Of a stretch of 64,000 bases of DNA, positions 27,823-37,077 are shown one piece after another (within the stretch, counting starts at the first letter, position 1; every line of letters starts with the position of its first letter). The DNA is taken from contig AP018281.1 in the NCBI GenBank assembly GCA_002368355.1, forward strand, positions 2,604,001 through 2,668,000. The letters are read 5' to 3'. The position numbers and the translations under genes are program-made. The notes below the pieces were generated by a model that saw only the letters and a program-made list of their open reading frames with translations, had not been told where the DNA came from and ran no database searches. Source of the DNA: Chondrocystis sp. NIES-4102 (GTDB lineage Bacteria > Cyanobacteriota > Cyanobacteriia > Cyanobacteriales > Xenococcaceae).

Positions 27823-27961
27823 TCAACATCAGATAATAAGGCTCTCGCCAGTGAGTTTGCCATTTATTGATATTGGGTGCTTCTAAGCGTCCATTATTAA
27901 AATTAATTTTTAGTTTTTTATGACGGCGTTTTTTACGTCTAGAACCAGAGGAAGGTAACAT

Positions 27962-28589
27962 AATTGTGCGAAGTTATTTTAAACACATTGTTTTTGTTTT
28001 ATAGCAATACGAGATAACTCACGGGACATTTTTAGATTATGAGCTACTAGCTTTGGGCTTCTTGCTAGCCTTCCAATAATACCTATTACCGCACTTAAGC
28101 TTCCTATTGTGTAAATTATCGCAAGCTCAAATGATAGCCTTCCAATAAAACCTACTACCTATTACCTACTACCTATTACCTACTACCTATTACCTACTAC
28201 CTACTACCTACTACCTATTACCTACTATCGTCACGTTCGCGCTTTGGTCGCCTCAAGAGCGTGCGTGACGACGCTTTCCGCGCCTACTACCTACTACCTA
28301 CTACCTAAATCCTGTCTCCCCCCTTCCATATTGCAAAAATGCGATTTGCCCTTATTTTAAATCTCAACAGCTTGCAATAAGATATCGCCAAACCCAGTTA
28401 AATAGGACATCACAGCGATTGAGTGCATAAAAAACTTATTTGTAACCTATCCAATTATTAAGGATGACATTGAAGTTTTAATTTACGCAGATGTAAATTT
28501 ACCTTAATCTTATTTACCCGATCTAACTTTCAATTTATTTTTATTTAATTCATCCTATATAACCAATTCGATAATTTTAGGAGACAACT
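27962..28589. other. Spacer with heptad repeats and an inserted hairpin
   Basis: This 628-base gap contains a duplicated 'TAGCCTTCCAATAA' motif (near 28066 and 28136), the heptad array at 28151-28307, and AT-rich sequence leading to the next gene's AGGAGA ribosome site. No intact gene is present. Confidence 0.55.
28151..28307. repeat. Heptad (CTACCTA) tandem repeat array, interrupted
   Basis: About eleven 7-mers of CTACCTA/TTACCTA run from 28151 to 28227, and about four more lie at 28282-28307. Between them a GC-rich palindromic block (28228-28281; CGTCACG pairing with CGTGACG) interrupts the array. Its reverse complement type (GGTAGTA) recurs at 62281-62361 and a degenerate form at 46469-46524. 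This matches the STRR class of cyanobacterial heptanucleotide repeats. Confidence 0.75.
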
Positions 28590-28982
28590 ATGAAATTTTC
28601 TGCACCTTTAGCTTTAATATCCATCACTACCCTATTACCTTTATTACCTTCCTTTACCCCTTCAGTTAAAGCTTGCACTATCGTTGATGCCACCACTCAA
28701 GTAGCAATTCATGGATCTCGTACTCCTGCACAACAACAGAATACTGTAACCACTGCCAGCGATAACAATTGTTTCAATAACACTGCGGTAGGAACTACTA
28801 CACAAGTAGGAGTAAGCTCAGGTCAAGTAAAGCAATCTAATCAAGCAAGTTATTATGTAGGTGGTGGCGATCTTAATAATACTGGTTTAACAACTCCTAA
28901 TGTTACAGTCACACCCCAAACCCAGGTAGATATCTACAGTCCTGCTCATGATCCTGAGTTTCTTAAAGATTTGCGCCCATAA
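28590..28982 (+). CDS. Small secreted Thr/Gln/Asn-rich protein
   Basis: A 130-aa protein with a clear signal peptide (hydrophobic residues 5-24, cleavage probably near 'SVKA'). The mature part is rich in Thr, Gln, Asn and Val ('TTQVGVSSGQVKQSNQASY') with two cysteines (in 'KACTIV' and 'DNNCFNN') that could form a disulfide. The sequence looks like a secreted surface or fibre protein, loosely reminiscent of the curlin-like protein at 18615, but I do not recognise a family. A good ribosome site (AGGAGA) supports the start. Confidence 0.6.
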   Translation: MKFSAPLALISITTLLPLLPSFTPSVKACTIVDATTQVAIHGSRTPAQQQNTVTTASDNNCFNNTAVGTTTQVGVSSGQVKQSNQASYYVGGGDLNNTGLTTPNVTVTPQTQVDIYSPAHDPEFLKDLRP

Positions 28983-29081
28983 GCTTAAAAATCAATAGCT
29001 AAAAGATTATTTAAGGTGCAAGGAATAATAGATTAAAACTGCTATTTGCCTATACCTTCACCTTATATACCAACCCGTATA

Positions 29082-32000
29082 TTAACTAATACACTGTCGA
29101 GACGGATAATTATCTGTCTTTTCTACTGAGTTTAGGGCATCATCAATTTTTTGAGTCAGTATTTCAGCTATTTTAGGCTCAAGCAAAATAGTAGTGTGAT
29201 CGCCAGGAACTATATGTACATCTACTCCTTCCTCAGCTAGTCCTCCCCAACCTCCATAAGGGTCATGATAACCTTTAACATCCCTAACTTGAGCGCGTAG
29301 TAAGGTTATTTTTTGTCCGTATGCTTTAGGAATGTATTTAAGCATCAACTGATAATTATCTAAACGTTTGGGAGATGATGCTTTTTTGGGGAATAGTCGC
29401 TGATTTAATTGCGATAATTTCTCTATAATTGATCTGAATATTTTTTGTTTGAATAAGTAATCTATCTTATTTAGAAAATAAAAATAGGCTCTAACTGGCG
29501 ATAACTGGGACAAATTATACAAATGAAGCTGCATTCTCTGGGGAAAAGTCGATTTATCGATATAATTAGGGCCTAAACAGTCGATTAGGGCGACAAGTCC
29601 CACTTTTTCTCCTTGTTGTTCTAGTTGTCTTGCCATTTCATAAGCTACAAAACCACCGAAAGAATATCCGCCTAGGAAGTATGGGCCGTGTGGTTGAACA
29701 AGTTGTATTTCTTGGATATAGTCGTTGGCAATTTCTTCTAGGGATGTGGCTGTCCTAGGAGTACCATCTAAACCACGGGCTTGTAAACCATAAAAGGGGT
29801 AATCTTTACCAAAAGCTGCTGCTAAAGGTCGATAGCACAGGATATTACCATTAACTGGGTGGATACAAAAGAAAGGTGGTTTACTACCCTGGGGTTTAAT
29901 ACTAACTAGAGATGACCAAGGTGCTGACCATCCTTGATCCACCATTAAGCTTGCTAATTGAGCGATTGTGGGGGCGGTAAATAGAGTTGCTAGAGGTAAC
30001 TTTACTCCCAAGGTTGCGTGAATTTTCTCAAATAGACGTAGTGCTAAAAGGGAGTTACCACCTAGATCAAAGAAGTTATCATCACGAGCGATCGCTCTGG
30101 TATTGAGGACTTGTGACCAAATTTTGCTCAATTGCACTTCTAAAGGATTTTCTAATAGCTTTCGGTCTTGTTGCTTGGTTAGGTGTTGAGGAGGGGTTTG
30201 AGATAGGGCTTTGAGATCTACTTTGCCATTGGGGGTTAGGGGAAAACTATCGAGGAAAATAAAACTTGCAGGGATAACTGAGTCTGGAAGTTTGGTTTTT
30301 AATAAGTTGCGTAACTGCTGACTAGTTATCTTGGAATTGGGTTTTAAAATGGAGTAGGCAACTAAACTTAGTCCCTGGGTATTATAGGAATTTACTGTAA
30401 CAACTGTTTCTTGGATATCTGGGCATTGCAGTAGGGTAGCTTCTATTTCTCCCAATTCAATTCTGACACCATTGATTTTTACTTGGTTGTCTATTCTACC
30501 TAGAAATTCGATATTGCCATCTTCTAAATAACGTCCTAAATCTCCTGTTTTATATAAACGAGCGGTAGGTAAACTACTAAACGGATCTGCAATAAATTTA
30601 CAGGCGTTTAATTCTGGGCGATGTAGATATTCACGGGCGACACCCACACCACCTATATATAGTTCACCTGTGACCCCGATCGGTACTAATTTGGCTTGTG
30701 GATCTAAAATATAAAAGGACTGGTTAGTAAGAGGACGACCATAGGGAATGGTTTTACCTGCTGTCCAATTTTCGGGTATGGGGTAGTAAATAGACCAAAT
30801 TGAGGCTTCTGTTGCTCCACCTAAACTAATGATTTGCAGTTTTGGGTTGAGATTTTGTAGTTGGGTGATTAAATTGGGATTAATGCGATCGCCACTGAGG
30901 AGAATCAAACGCAATGAGGATGGTAATTGTTTTTTATATGCTATTAGATCGTTAATCAGTAATTCTAAAAGCGCAGGGGCAGAATTCCAAATTGTAATTT
31001 GTTTTTTGGTGATTAATTCTAACCAGTGTTCTGGTTCTGGACAAGTAGCAGGTTGAGGTAAAATTGCTGTACCTCCTGAACCTAAAACCCCAAATAAATC
31101 ATACACTGATAAATCGAAGCTTAATGAGGAGACGGCTAATACCCGATCTTGCTCTGTTACCTTAAAACGCTGCTCCATATCGTATAAGGTATTAACTGCA
31201 CTATGATGTTCTATGGCTACACCTTTGGGATTTCCTGTAGATCCAGATGTATAGATGACATAGGCTAAGTTGTGGCTATTTACCGAGCTTATGGGGTTTG
31301 TGTCTTCTTCTGTTGTTTGCCAGTTTTGATCTAGACAAATAATTTTCGCCGTGGTGGCTGGAAGTTGTTCTAGTAGTTTTGTTTGCGTTAGTAAGACACT
31401 TACTTGTGCATCTTCTAGAAGATAGTTTAATCTGGCAGCAGGATAATTGGGGTCTAATGGTACATAAGCACCACCTGCTTTTAGCACCGCAAATATAGCG
31501 ATCGCCATTTCTACAGATCTCTCTAAACTTACTCCTACTAGGCTTTCTGCCCCTATTCCTAGTTTTTGGAGATGGTGCGCTAATTGATTGGCTTTGGTAT
31601 TTAATTCGCCCCTAGTTAATGATTTTTCTTGACAAATAACCGCTATTGCTTCGCTATCTTCAACGACTCTAGCCTCAAATAACTGATGTATACATAGATG
31701 TTGTGGATAATCTTGCTCAGTTTTATTCCAGGCTAATATACGCTTGGTTTCTTCTAAAGATATTAGGGGATGTTGGCAAGGAGTATCTGGGTTATCTGCA
31801 ATTGCTTCTGTCAGACTCTTCCATTGCTCAATCATGGTTGTTATTTGCACCTTTGAAAATCTTGCGTCATTGTACAACCAAATGTAATGTGAGGCAAATA
31901 TACCTAGAGTCAAGTCTCCAGACACCGTTTCAATGTTATCGGTGATGGTAACTGTAAATTCAGGTGGATTTATGGCTAATTGGGGATATCTGGCTACTAT

Positions 32001-33383
32001 ATCTGTAGTATATGTTGTATGATGTTGATGATCTTTGATTTTTTGTGCGATCGCTTCAACGATACTAGTAAGATGTTGCTGTGGGTTGATATTGATATTT
32101 ACTGGTACACAACTGGCAAAATAGGGATCATTATCTGTTTTGTTTAAATATCCTTCCAAGCCTATACTAAGTTCTTGATTTCCACTTAAACGGGCTAGAT
32201 ATACGGCAAACAAGGCAATAATAACCTCTGATTTTCTTTCTACACCATAGGTTTGTTCAATAAAATTAATTACTTTTTGACTTATGGGTAATTCCGCTTG
32301 CTGATATTTGGCTATCTTCGTGGGGGCAGGTTTTTTAATTCCAGGTAAGGTTAAAGATTGCCATTGGGTTAATTGTTTATACCAATATTTTTCCTTTGGG
32401 GCTAGTTTATTTGCTAGGTTGACGATTTCGTTAGCAGTCTCTGGAGTAATATTTGGTAATTGTTGCCCTGCCTTTAATTGATACTCTACTGCTAGTTGTT
32501 CTATCGAAATTGTTTCACCCAACTTATCACTAATAGTTTGCACGGCTAGATCTTCACTATTAGTTGCCACTATTAACTGTTGAGGTTGAATTGCAATAAT
32601 TGTTCCTGGTGGTTTATTAGATTTGGTAGAAAGCTTTTGTACCCTGGTAACAATTACATAATGAAGATCTATCCCCGATCGCAATACTAATTTAGCTGTG
32701 GTTAGGGTGTTGGGATATTTACCAAAATTTAAACCTCGCACTAAATTATCAATTTTGGCTGCTGAAGATTGGAAATTAATTATACCCAGGGTTGATGGCT
32801 TTTGATGACGACTATAATAACTACGCTTATTTAAATTCTGTGAGGTTGCTATTACTTGTCTTGTAGCTAATTGAGTAATTAATTCTTCAAAAGAAGCGAT
32901 CGCAGCTTGATAACATTTAGTATTAAGGGTTAAAGTTGTATCCGTTGCTTCTATCGGAATTTTTACCTGTTTAAGTATTTTGCCAGTATCGATTTCCCCC
33001 GTCATTTCATGCCAGGTAATGCCGTGTTGTTGTTCACCGTTGATAATTGCCCAAGCAGTCGCATTAATTCCTGCATAGCTAGGTAGAAGGGCATCGTGAT
33101 AGTTAATTGCTTTACCTACTAAATTAATAATTTCTAGTGGCAATATGTTTTGATTAACAATACTAAAAAGATAATCGCACGGTGTCGTTTTTAAATATTC
33201 CAACAACTCTTGAGGCTTTTGCAGATTTATGATTTTCTGTTTATTTGCCCAGTTTTTAACTGTCAGATCTGAGGAAACTATTACTTTTATTTTATGCCCT
33301 TTTTTCTCCAGTATTTCAGCACATTCTATAAGTAAATTACTTTCTCCGATTAGACAGCAACTGAATAAATGTTTTTCTATCAT
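29082..33383 (-). CDS. Single-module NRPS: formyltransferase / half-C / A(Cys) / PCP / TE
   Basis: A 1433-aa nonribosomal peptide synthetase. Residues 1-310 form a complete methionyl-tRNA formyltransferase-like domain with the catalytic Asn94, His96 ('AINYHDALLP') and Asp132 ('EIDTGKIL') plus the C-terminal OB-like part. Residues about 335-555 look like only the C-terminal lobe of a condensation domain; the HHxxxDG motif is missing. The adenylation domain (about 565-1065) has 'YTSGSTGNPKGVAIEHH' and specificity positions reading D-L-Y-N-L-S-L-I-W, the known cysteine code. The carrier domain has 'FFDLGGNSLLALR' (Ser near 1111), and the thioesterase has 'GGYSFGGFVAYEM' and a late His ('GDHTTILLE'). 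The expected product is a released N-formylated cysteine or its derivative, by inference. No other biosynthetic genes flank it. Confidence 0.9.
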   Translation of the reverse strand: MIEKHLFSCCLIGESNLLIECAEILEKKGHKIKVIVSSDLTVKNWANKQKIINLQKPQELLEYLKTTPCDYLFSIVNQNILPLEIINLVGKAINYHDALLPSYAGINATAWAIINGEQQHGITWHEMTGEIDTGKILKQVKIPIEATDTTLTLNTKCYQAAIASFEELITQLATRQVIATSQNLNKRSYYSRHQKPSTLGIINFQSSAAKIDNLVRGLNFGKYPNTLTTAKLVLRSGIDLHYVIVTRVQKLSTKSNKPPGTIIAIQPQQLIVATNSEDLAVQTISDKLGETISIEQLAVEYQLKAGQQLPNITPETANEIVNLANKLAPKEKYWYKQLTQWQSLTLPGIKKPAPTKIAKYQQAELPISQKVINFIEQTYGVERKSEVIIALFAVYLARLSGNQELSIGLEGYLNKTDNDPYFASCVPVNININPQQHLTSIVEAIAQKIKDHQHHTTYTTDIVARYPQLAINPPEFTVTITDNIETVSGDLTLGIFASHYIWLYNDARFSKVQITTMIEQWKSLTEAIADNPDTPCQHPLISLEETKRILAWNKTEQDYPQHLCIHQLFEARVVEDSEAIAVICQEKSLTRGELNTKANQLAHHLQKLGIGAESLVGVSLERSVEMAIAIFAVLKAGGAYVPLDPNYPAARLNYLLEDAQVSVLLTQTKLLEQLPATTAKIICLDQNWQTTEEDTNPISSVNSHNLAYVIYTSGSTGNPKGVAIEHHSAVNTLYDMEQRFKVTEQDRVLAVSSLSFDLSVYDLFGVLGSGGTAILPQPATCPEPEHWLELITKKQITIWNSAPALLELLINDLIAYKKQLPSSLRLILLSGDRINPNLITQLQNLNPKLQIISLGGATEASIWSIYYPIPENWTAGKTIPYGRPLTNQSFYILDPQAKLVPIGVTGELYIGGVGVAREYLHRPELNACKFIADPFSSLPTARLYKTGDLGRYLEDGNIEFLGRIDNQVKINGVRIELGEIEATLLQCPDIQETVVTVNSYNTQGLSLVAYSILKPNSKITSQQLRNLLKTKLPDSVIPASFIFLDSFPLTPNGKVDLKALSQTPPQHLTKQQDRKLLENPLEVQLSKIWSQVLNTRAIARDDNFFDLGGNSLLALRLFEKIHATLGVKLPLATLFTAPTIAQLASLMVDQGWSAPWSSLVSIKPQGSKPPFFCIHPVNGNILCYRPLAAAFGKDYPFYGLQARGLDGTPRTATSLEEIANDYIQEIQLVQPHGPYFLGGYSFGGFVAYEMARQLEQQGEKVGLVALIDCLGPNYIDKSTFPQRMQLHLYNLSQLSPVRAYFYFLNKIDYLFKQKIFRSIIEKLSQLNQRLFPKKASSPKRLDNYQLMLKYIPKAYGQKITLLRAQVRDVKGYHDPYGGWGGLAEEGVDVHIVPGDHTTILLEPKIAEILTQKIDDALNSVEKTDNYPSRQCIS

Positions 33384-34144
33384 ACTTCTACTATGGCTTT
33401 AATTATTAATTTCTTTTTTTGGCAATTTTTTAGATCTTTATCTTTGTCAAAATTAGAAACTTTGAACATTTATAAGGGTTTTCTTTTTTAAATCTGGCAG
33501 ATTAAGGATAGATTAAAACCTCTGGTATTTTTCAATGTGATAATTATTTATATAGGGCGACAAATTGAGTCATCTAAAAATTTAATTAATTTAAAACTTT
33601 AATATGTTTAATAATTTCTTGCAAGTAGCTATTGATTATTTTTTTCAATTGTGAATAATAATCTATTTTTACCAGTTAAAATACTACTTATTAATCGCTT
33701 TAAATGTTAAGTTTTATTAAGATTATAATAATTAATTATTATGGGGATATTTTATCGTTTCTTCAAATGCTAGCCTCACTTCTTTATCATATCTTCATCT
33801 AAAATTTGTTCATAACTATAAAATTTGTGCAATATAATATCCTTTAACTTAAGATGAGGTAGATATAGATTAATAACTAGCTCAAGAATTTTGTAGCGTT
33901 TTCCAATCTTAATAAATAAAAGATAACTGTCATCTGCGATACATTTTTCTGATAATAAATAGTAAAAAAACTTATCAACCATCTGCTCAATTAAGTAGGA
34001 AGTTATTGTTAATTAAAATTGCTAATTTGCCATTTCCTACTGCATCTTAGTTATTGTAAGTAAATAATTAATAACAGATAGATATAAACGTAGATTGAAA
34101 CCTATACACTACTTATAATTTCCCTAAACATCAGGTTATAGTAA
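33384..34144. other. Divergent spacer, possible small ORF
   Basis: This 761-base AT-rich gap lies between the NRPS gene and the ankyrin gene, which diverge. A 68-codon minus-strand ORF (33776-33982) exists, but it has no ribosome site, a composition like the surrounding AT-rich DNA, and no family that I recognise, so I do not call it a gene. The NRPS promoter should lie near 33384-33600, but no clear boxes are seen. Confidence 0.45.
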
Positions 34145-34963
34145 GTGAGTTGGGTTATTTTCGATGTTGCACATAGGTTAGAAACCTATTCCCAGAGACA
34201 AGAATTAAAATTAGCGCAAGCAGTATGTAGTAATCAACTGATTATTGTAAAAAGATTACTACAGAAGGGAGTAGATCCCGATATAAAAATAGTAGGCAAA
34301 AAATATGAACCTTTGATTTTTCTGGTTTTTAGTAAAAATTGGTTTACCCTTCCTTCTAAAAGACTTGGCGATCGCCCGCAACGATCCTATAATATTACTG
34401 CTAAACAAGAGTGTTTACGTCTGCTGTTAGAATATGGGGCTTCACCCAACCTTAAAGATAGTCTGGGTAGAACAGTTTTAGAAATAGCAATACTTTGGTG
34501 TTTACCCCAAACAGTCAAATTACTATTACTTTATGGTGCAGATCCCCAAGTGCGATCCCCTAACAACCAAACTTACCTAATGAAAGCAGCTATTTTAGGT
34601 ATAGAAGATGCGCGTCCAATGACTGATAAACTACAAATTATCATACATCTAATCGATGCTGGGGCTAATCTCGATGCTCAAACTTCAGATGGTAAGACGG
34701 CGTTAATGTATGCGGTGAGTAATAGTAGGATGGAGATTGTACAACTATTAGTTAGTAGTGGTGCGTCTGTAGAAATTAGAGATAATCAGGGTAATAAAGC
34801 CATAGATCTAATCAATCAAGGGGCGACAAAACAACAAAAAAGCCAATTAAAACAAATTCTTACCCAGCCACAGACAACTAAACCCAAATATCAACAATAT
34901 ATCCCTGAAGGCGATCGCCTGTTAGATCCTATTTTGGATTGCGCCCGTAAAACCTTATTATAA
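34145..34963 (+). CDS. Ankyrin-repeat protein
   Basis: A 272-aa protein with about five ankyrin repeats between residues 25 and 235. Clear units are 'LLLEYGASPNLKDSLGRTVLEIAI', split as 'LLLEYGASPNLKDSLGRT' and its helix, 'LLLYGADPQVRSPNNQTYLM', 'LIDAGANLDAQTSDGKTALM' and 'LLVSSGASVEIRDNQGNKA'. The repeats mediate protein binding; there is no enzymatic domain. The start is a GTG. No signal peptide is present. Convergent with the debranching enzyme gene (2-base gap). Confidence 0.88.
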   Translation: MSWVIFDVAHRLETYSQRQELKLAQAVCSNQLIIVKRLLQKGVDPDIKIVGKKYEPLIFLVFSKNWFTLPSKRLGDRPQRSYNITAKQECLRLLLEYGASPNLKDSLGRTVLEIAILWCLPQTVKLLLLYGADPQVRSPNNQTYLMKAAILGIEDARPMTDKLQIIIHLIDAGANLDAQTSDGKTALMYAVSNSRMEIVQLLVSSGASVEIRDNQGNKAIDLINQGATKQQKSQLKQILTQPQTTKPKYQQYIPEGDRLLDPILDCARKTLL

Positions 34964-34965
34964 AT

Positions 34966-36993
34966 TTAGTCAAATTCATCACTAATTAACTGCCAACTTC
35001 TAAGTACTTCAGCCACACTCCAAGCTTGAGCAAAACAACCCCTGGGGGTAAAAGGCGGATCAGCATCAAAGATTTCGCCAATTGTACCAACACAACCTGT
35101 CTTCAAATGCTGTGCCATAGGAAATAAAAAATCCTTAGCTACTTGAGGTTGTTGATATACCTTCAAATGTGCCTGAATAAAATGACCAATTAACCAAGCC
35201 CAAACAGTACCCTGGTGATATGCTCCATCCCGTTGACGGCGATCGCCACCGTAAGTACCATGATAATTAGGATGGTTGGGGGATAGGGAACGTAGACCGT
35301 AGGGCGTTAGTAATTCTTTGGTGACAATATTAACTATATTTTGGCGTTGCTTCATAGTTAATAAAGAGGGAATTTGTTTACTCGAAGGTAGAGAAACTGC
35401 GAAAATTTGGTTAGGGCGTAGAGAATCATCATTGCCATCGGGGGTATCAATCACATCGTAACAATAACCCAATTTATGATTCCAAAACTTATAAAAACCC
35501 TTTTCCACAATACTCGCCAAATCAAAATATTTAGATCCAGGTTTATCTAAAATTTGCGCCAATTGCCTCATAATTACCAAAGCATTATACCAAAGGGCAT
35601 TAATTTCCACAGGTTTACCAATTCTAGGAGTAACCACCCAATCATCCACCTTGGCATCCATCCAAGTTAATTGCACTCCTGTTTCACCTGCGTATAACAA
35701 CCCGTCGGAGTCTTGATGAATGTTATAGCGAGTACCCCGACAATACCCCTCAATAATCGATTCTAAAATTGGGAAAATCTCTTGAATTAAACTTTTATCG
35801 CCAGTGTTTTGATAATAGGCATAAATAGCTTCAAAGTACCATAAGGTAGCATCGACGGTGTTATAGTTTGGTGCTTCTCCCCCATCAGGAAAAACATTAG
35901 GTAACATAGCGCGATCGACATATTTAGCAAACGTACGTAAAATAGAACGAGCGATGCTAGGACGACCAGTTGCTAGAGTCAAACCAGGTAAACTAATCAT
36001 AGTATCCCTACCCCAGTCACTAAACCAAGGATAACCAGCAATGATCGTTTTACCTTGAGGGAATAAGTTAGTAGGGCGATCGACAATAAATTGATTGGCT
36101 GCTAATACTAATTCATTAATCCATTGAGGAGTTGGTATATTTAACTTAGAACTTTGAGATTTAATTCTCCAAGATTTAGTTAGCAATTCTTGTTCGTAAC
36201 GATATCTTGCTTGCCAAGCAGAATCACAATTTAAATTAGGATTAGGTTGAGTGGTAGCGACAATTGTCAGGGATTGGTTAGGATTGAGAGTAACTTTGCA
36301 AGTACCAGCCAGTAAATGATCTTCACAGTGAATCAAACCTCGATACTTTTCTATTGCTAGAGAAAAATTATGTTGCCAAAGATGCTGTGGTTTCCAAGAA
36401 ATAGAATTGTAGTGACTAGATCTTGCCAAAAGATATAAATTAGTAGCGTCGGGAGTAGCTTTGATCCTAAGCCCTGTATCGATCGCCTCTATCTCCATCT
36501 GCCAGTTATTACTATGGGTGTCGCCATGATAATCGCGATAATTAACCAAAGCATCTAAAGATAAAGTTATAGGAGCATTGCCACGCTTATAGGTATAACG
36601 AATATAGGTAGTATTTTCCCCTTGCTGCATCCAAATACGCTTTTCCAAAAGAGCATCGGTTAACTTATATACCCAGACTGGGGTTGTACCTACTAAAAAA
36701 AACTTATCAATATGAGAGTAACCCTGGGGGAAAACTGTTTCATCCGCAAAGCGATCGCTATACAAATCGTAATTTAAATTATTATAAGTAGCAGTCTCAT
36801 TTAGCTTAGAGAGCATTAAAGTTCTAGCTAGAGGCGGTTGGAGGGCAGCTATTAATAACCCATGATAACGTCGTGTTAAAATCTGTGCGATCGTTCCTGC
36901 ACCATAACCACCAATTCCATTAGTAATTAACCATTCGCGCTTTTCGGATGTGGCTAAATTCTGACAAATACCCGAACCAAATCTGATACTCAT
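34966..36993 (-). CDS. Glycogen debranching enzyme (amylo-alpha-1,6-glucosidase type)
   Basis: A 675-aa enzyme of the bacterial/archaeal GDE family that hydrolyses alpha-1,6 branches during glycogen breakdown. The N-terminal domain (about residues 15-260) begins 'REWLITNGIGGYGAGTIAQI', a signature of the family. The C-terminal (alpha/alpha)6 catalytic domain (about 285-660) has 'AGYPWFSDWGRDTMISLPGL', 'LWYFEAIYAY' and 'YHQGTVWAWLIG', which include the acidic catalytic residues. No signal peptide, so cytoplasmic, as needed for storage glycogen. A single gene divergent from the HIT gene. Confidence 0.92.
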   Translation of the reverse strand: MSIRFGSGICQNLATSEKREWLITNGIGGYGAGTIAQILTRRYHGLLIAALQPPLARTLMLSKLNETATYNNLNYDLYSDRFADETVFPQGYSHIDKFFLVGTTPVWVYKLTDALLEKRIWMQQGENTTYIRYTYKRGNAPITLSLDALVNYRDYHGDTHSNNWQMEIEAIDTGLRIKATPDATNLYLLARSSHYNSISWKPQHLWQHNFSLAIEKYRGLIHCEDHLLAGTCKVTLNPNQSLTIVATTQPNPNLNCDSAWQARYRYEQELLTKSWRIKSQSSKLNIPTPQWINELVLAANQFIVDRPTNLFPQGKTIIAGYPWFSDWGRDTMISLPGLTLATGRPSIARSILRTFAKYVDRAMLPNVFPDGGEAPNYNTVDATLWYFEAIYAYYQNTGDKSLIQEIFPILESIIEGYCRGTRYNIHQDSDGLLYAGETGVQLTWMDAKVDDWVVTPRIGKPVEINALWYNALVIMRQLAQILDKPGSKYFDLASIVEKGFYKFWNHKLGYCYDVIDTPDGNDDSLRPNQIFAVSLPSSKQIPSLLTMKQRQNIVNIVTKELLTPYGLRSLSPNHPNYHGTYGGDRRQRDGAYHQGTVWAWLIGHFIQAHLKVYQQPQVAKDFLFPMAQHLKTGCVGTIGEIFDADPPFTPRGCFAQAWSVAEVLRSWQLISDEFD

Positions 36994-37077
36994 ACAAGAA
37001 AGATAAAGATTATTTGAGGCATAAAATAATACTATAGTTGTTGATACAATTGACCATCATTACCAGTAGATTGAATC

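Larger units (their letters stand above)
26952..27961 (-). pseudogene. Inward-rectifier K+ channel gene, disrupted
   Basis: Read on the minus strand, pieces of one Kir-type channel follow in order. The N-terminal slide helix has 'HWREPYYLMLT' (27961 to about 27823). Then come 'VPWWGFFLLSAIAYF', the filter 'TIASIGYGVMNP' near 27595-27625 and a second span 'GTVGMALMTGLAFAKFS'. The cytoplasmic domain starts 'QPTAKVMFSKVAVITNHDG' and continues as 'MRDEITREGEFIRRFHLL' to 26952. Three lesions break it: 52-bp insertions at 27771-27822 and 27438-27489 (each shifts the frame) and a TAA just before the 'VYLMRDE' segment (near 27310-27315). Deleting the insertions rejoins the protein cleanly. It is not a functional gene as it stands. 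Confidence 0.85.

Noticed and set aside
28151-28307. CRISPR-like regular repeat
   Set aside because: Units are 7 bp with no spacers, and there are no cas genes. It is a heptad tandem repeat.
33776-33982. 68-codon minus-strand ORF as a gene
   Set aside because: No ribosome site, no recognisable family, and composition equal to the AT-rich spacer around it.
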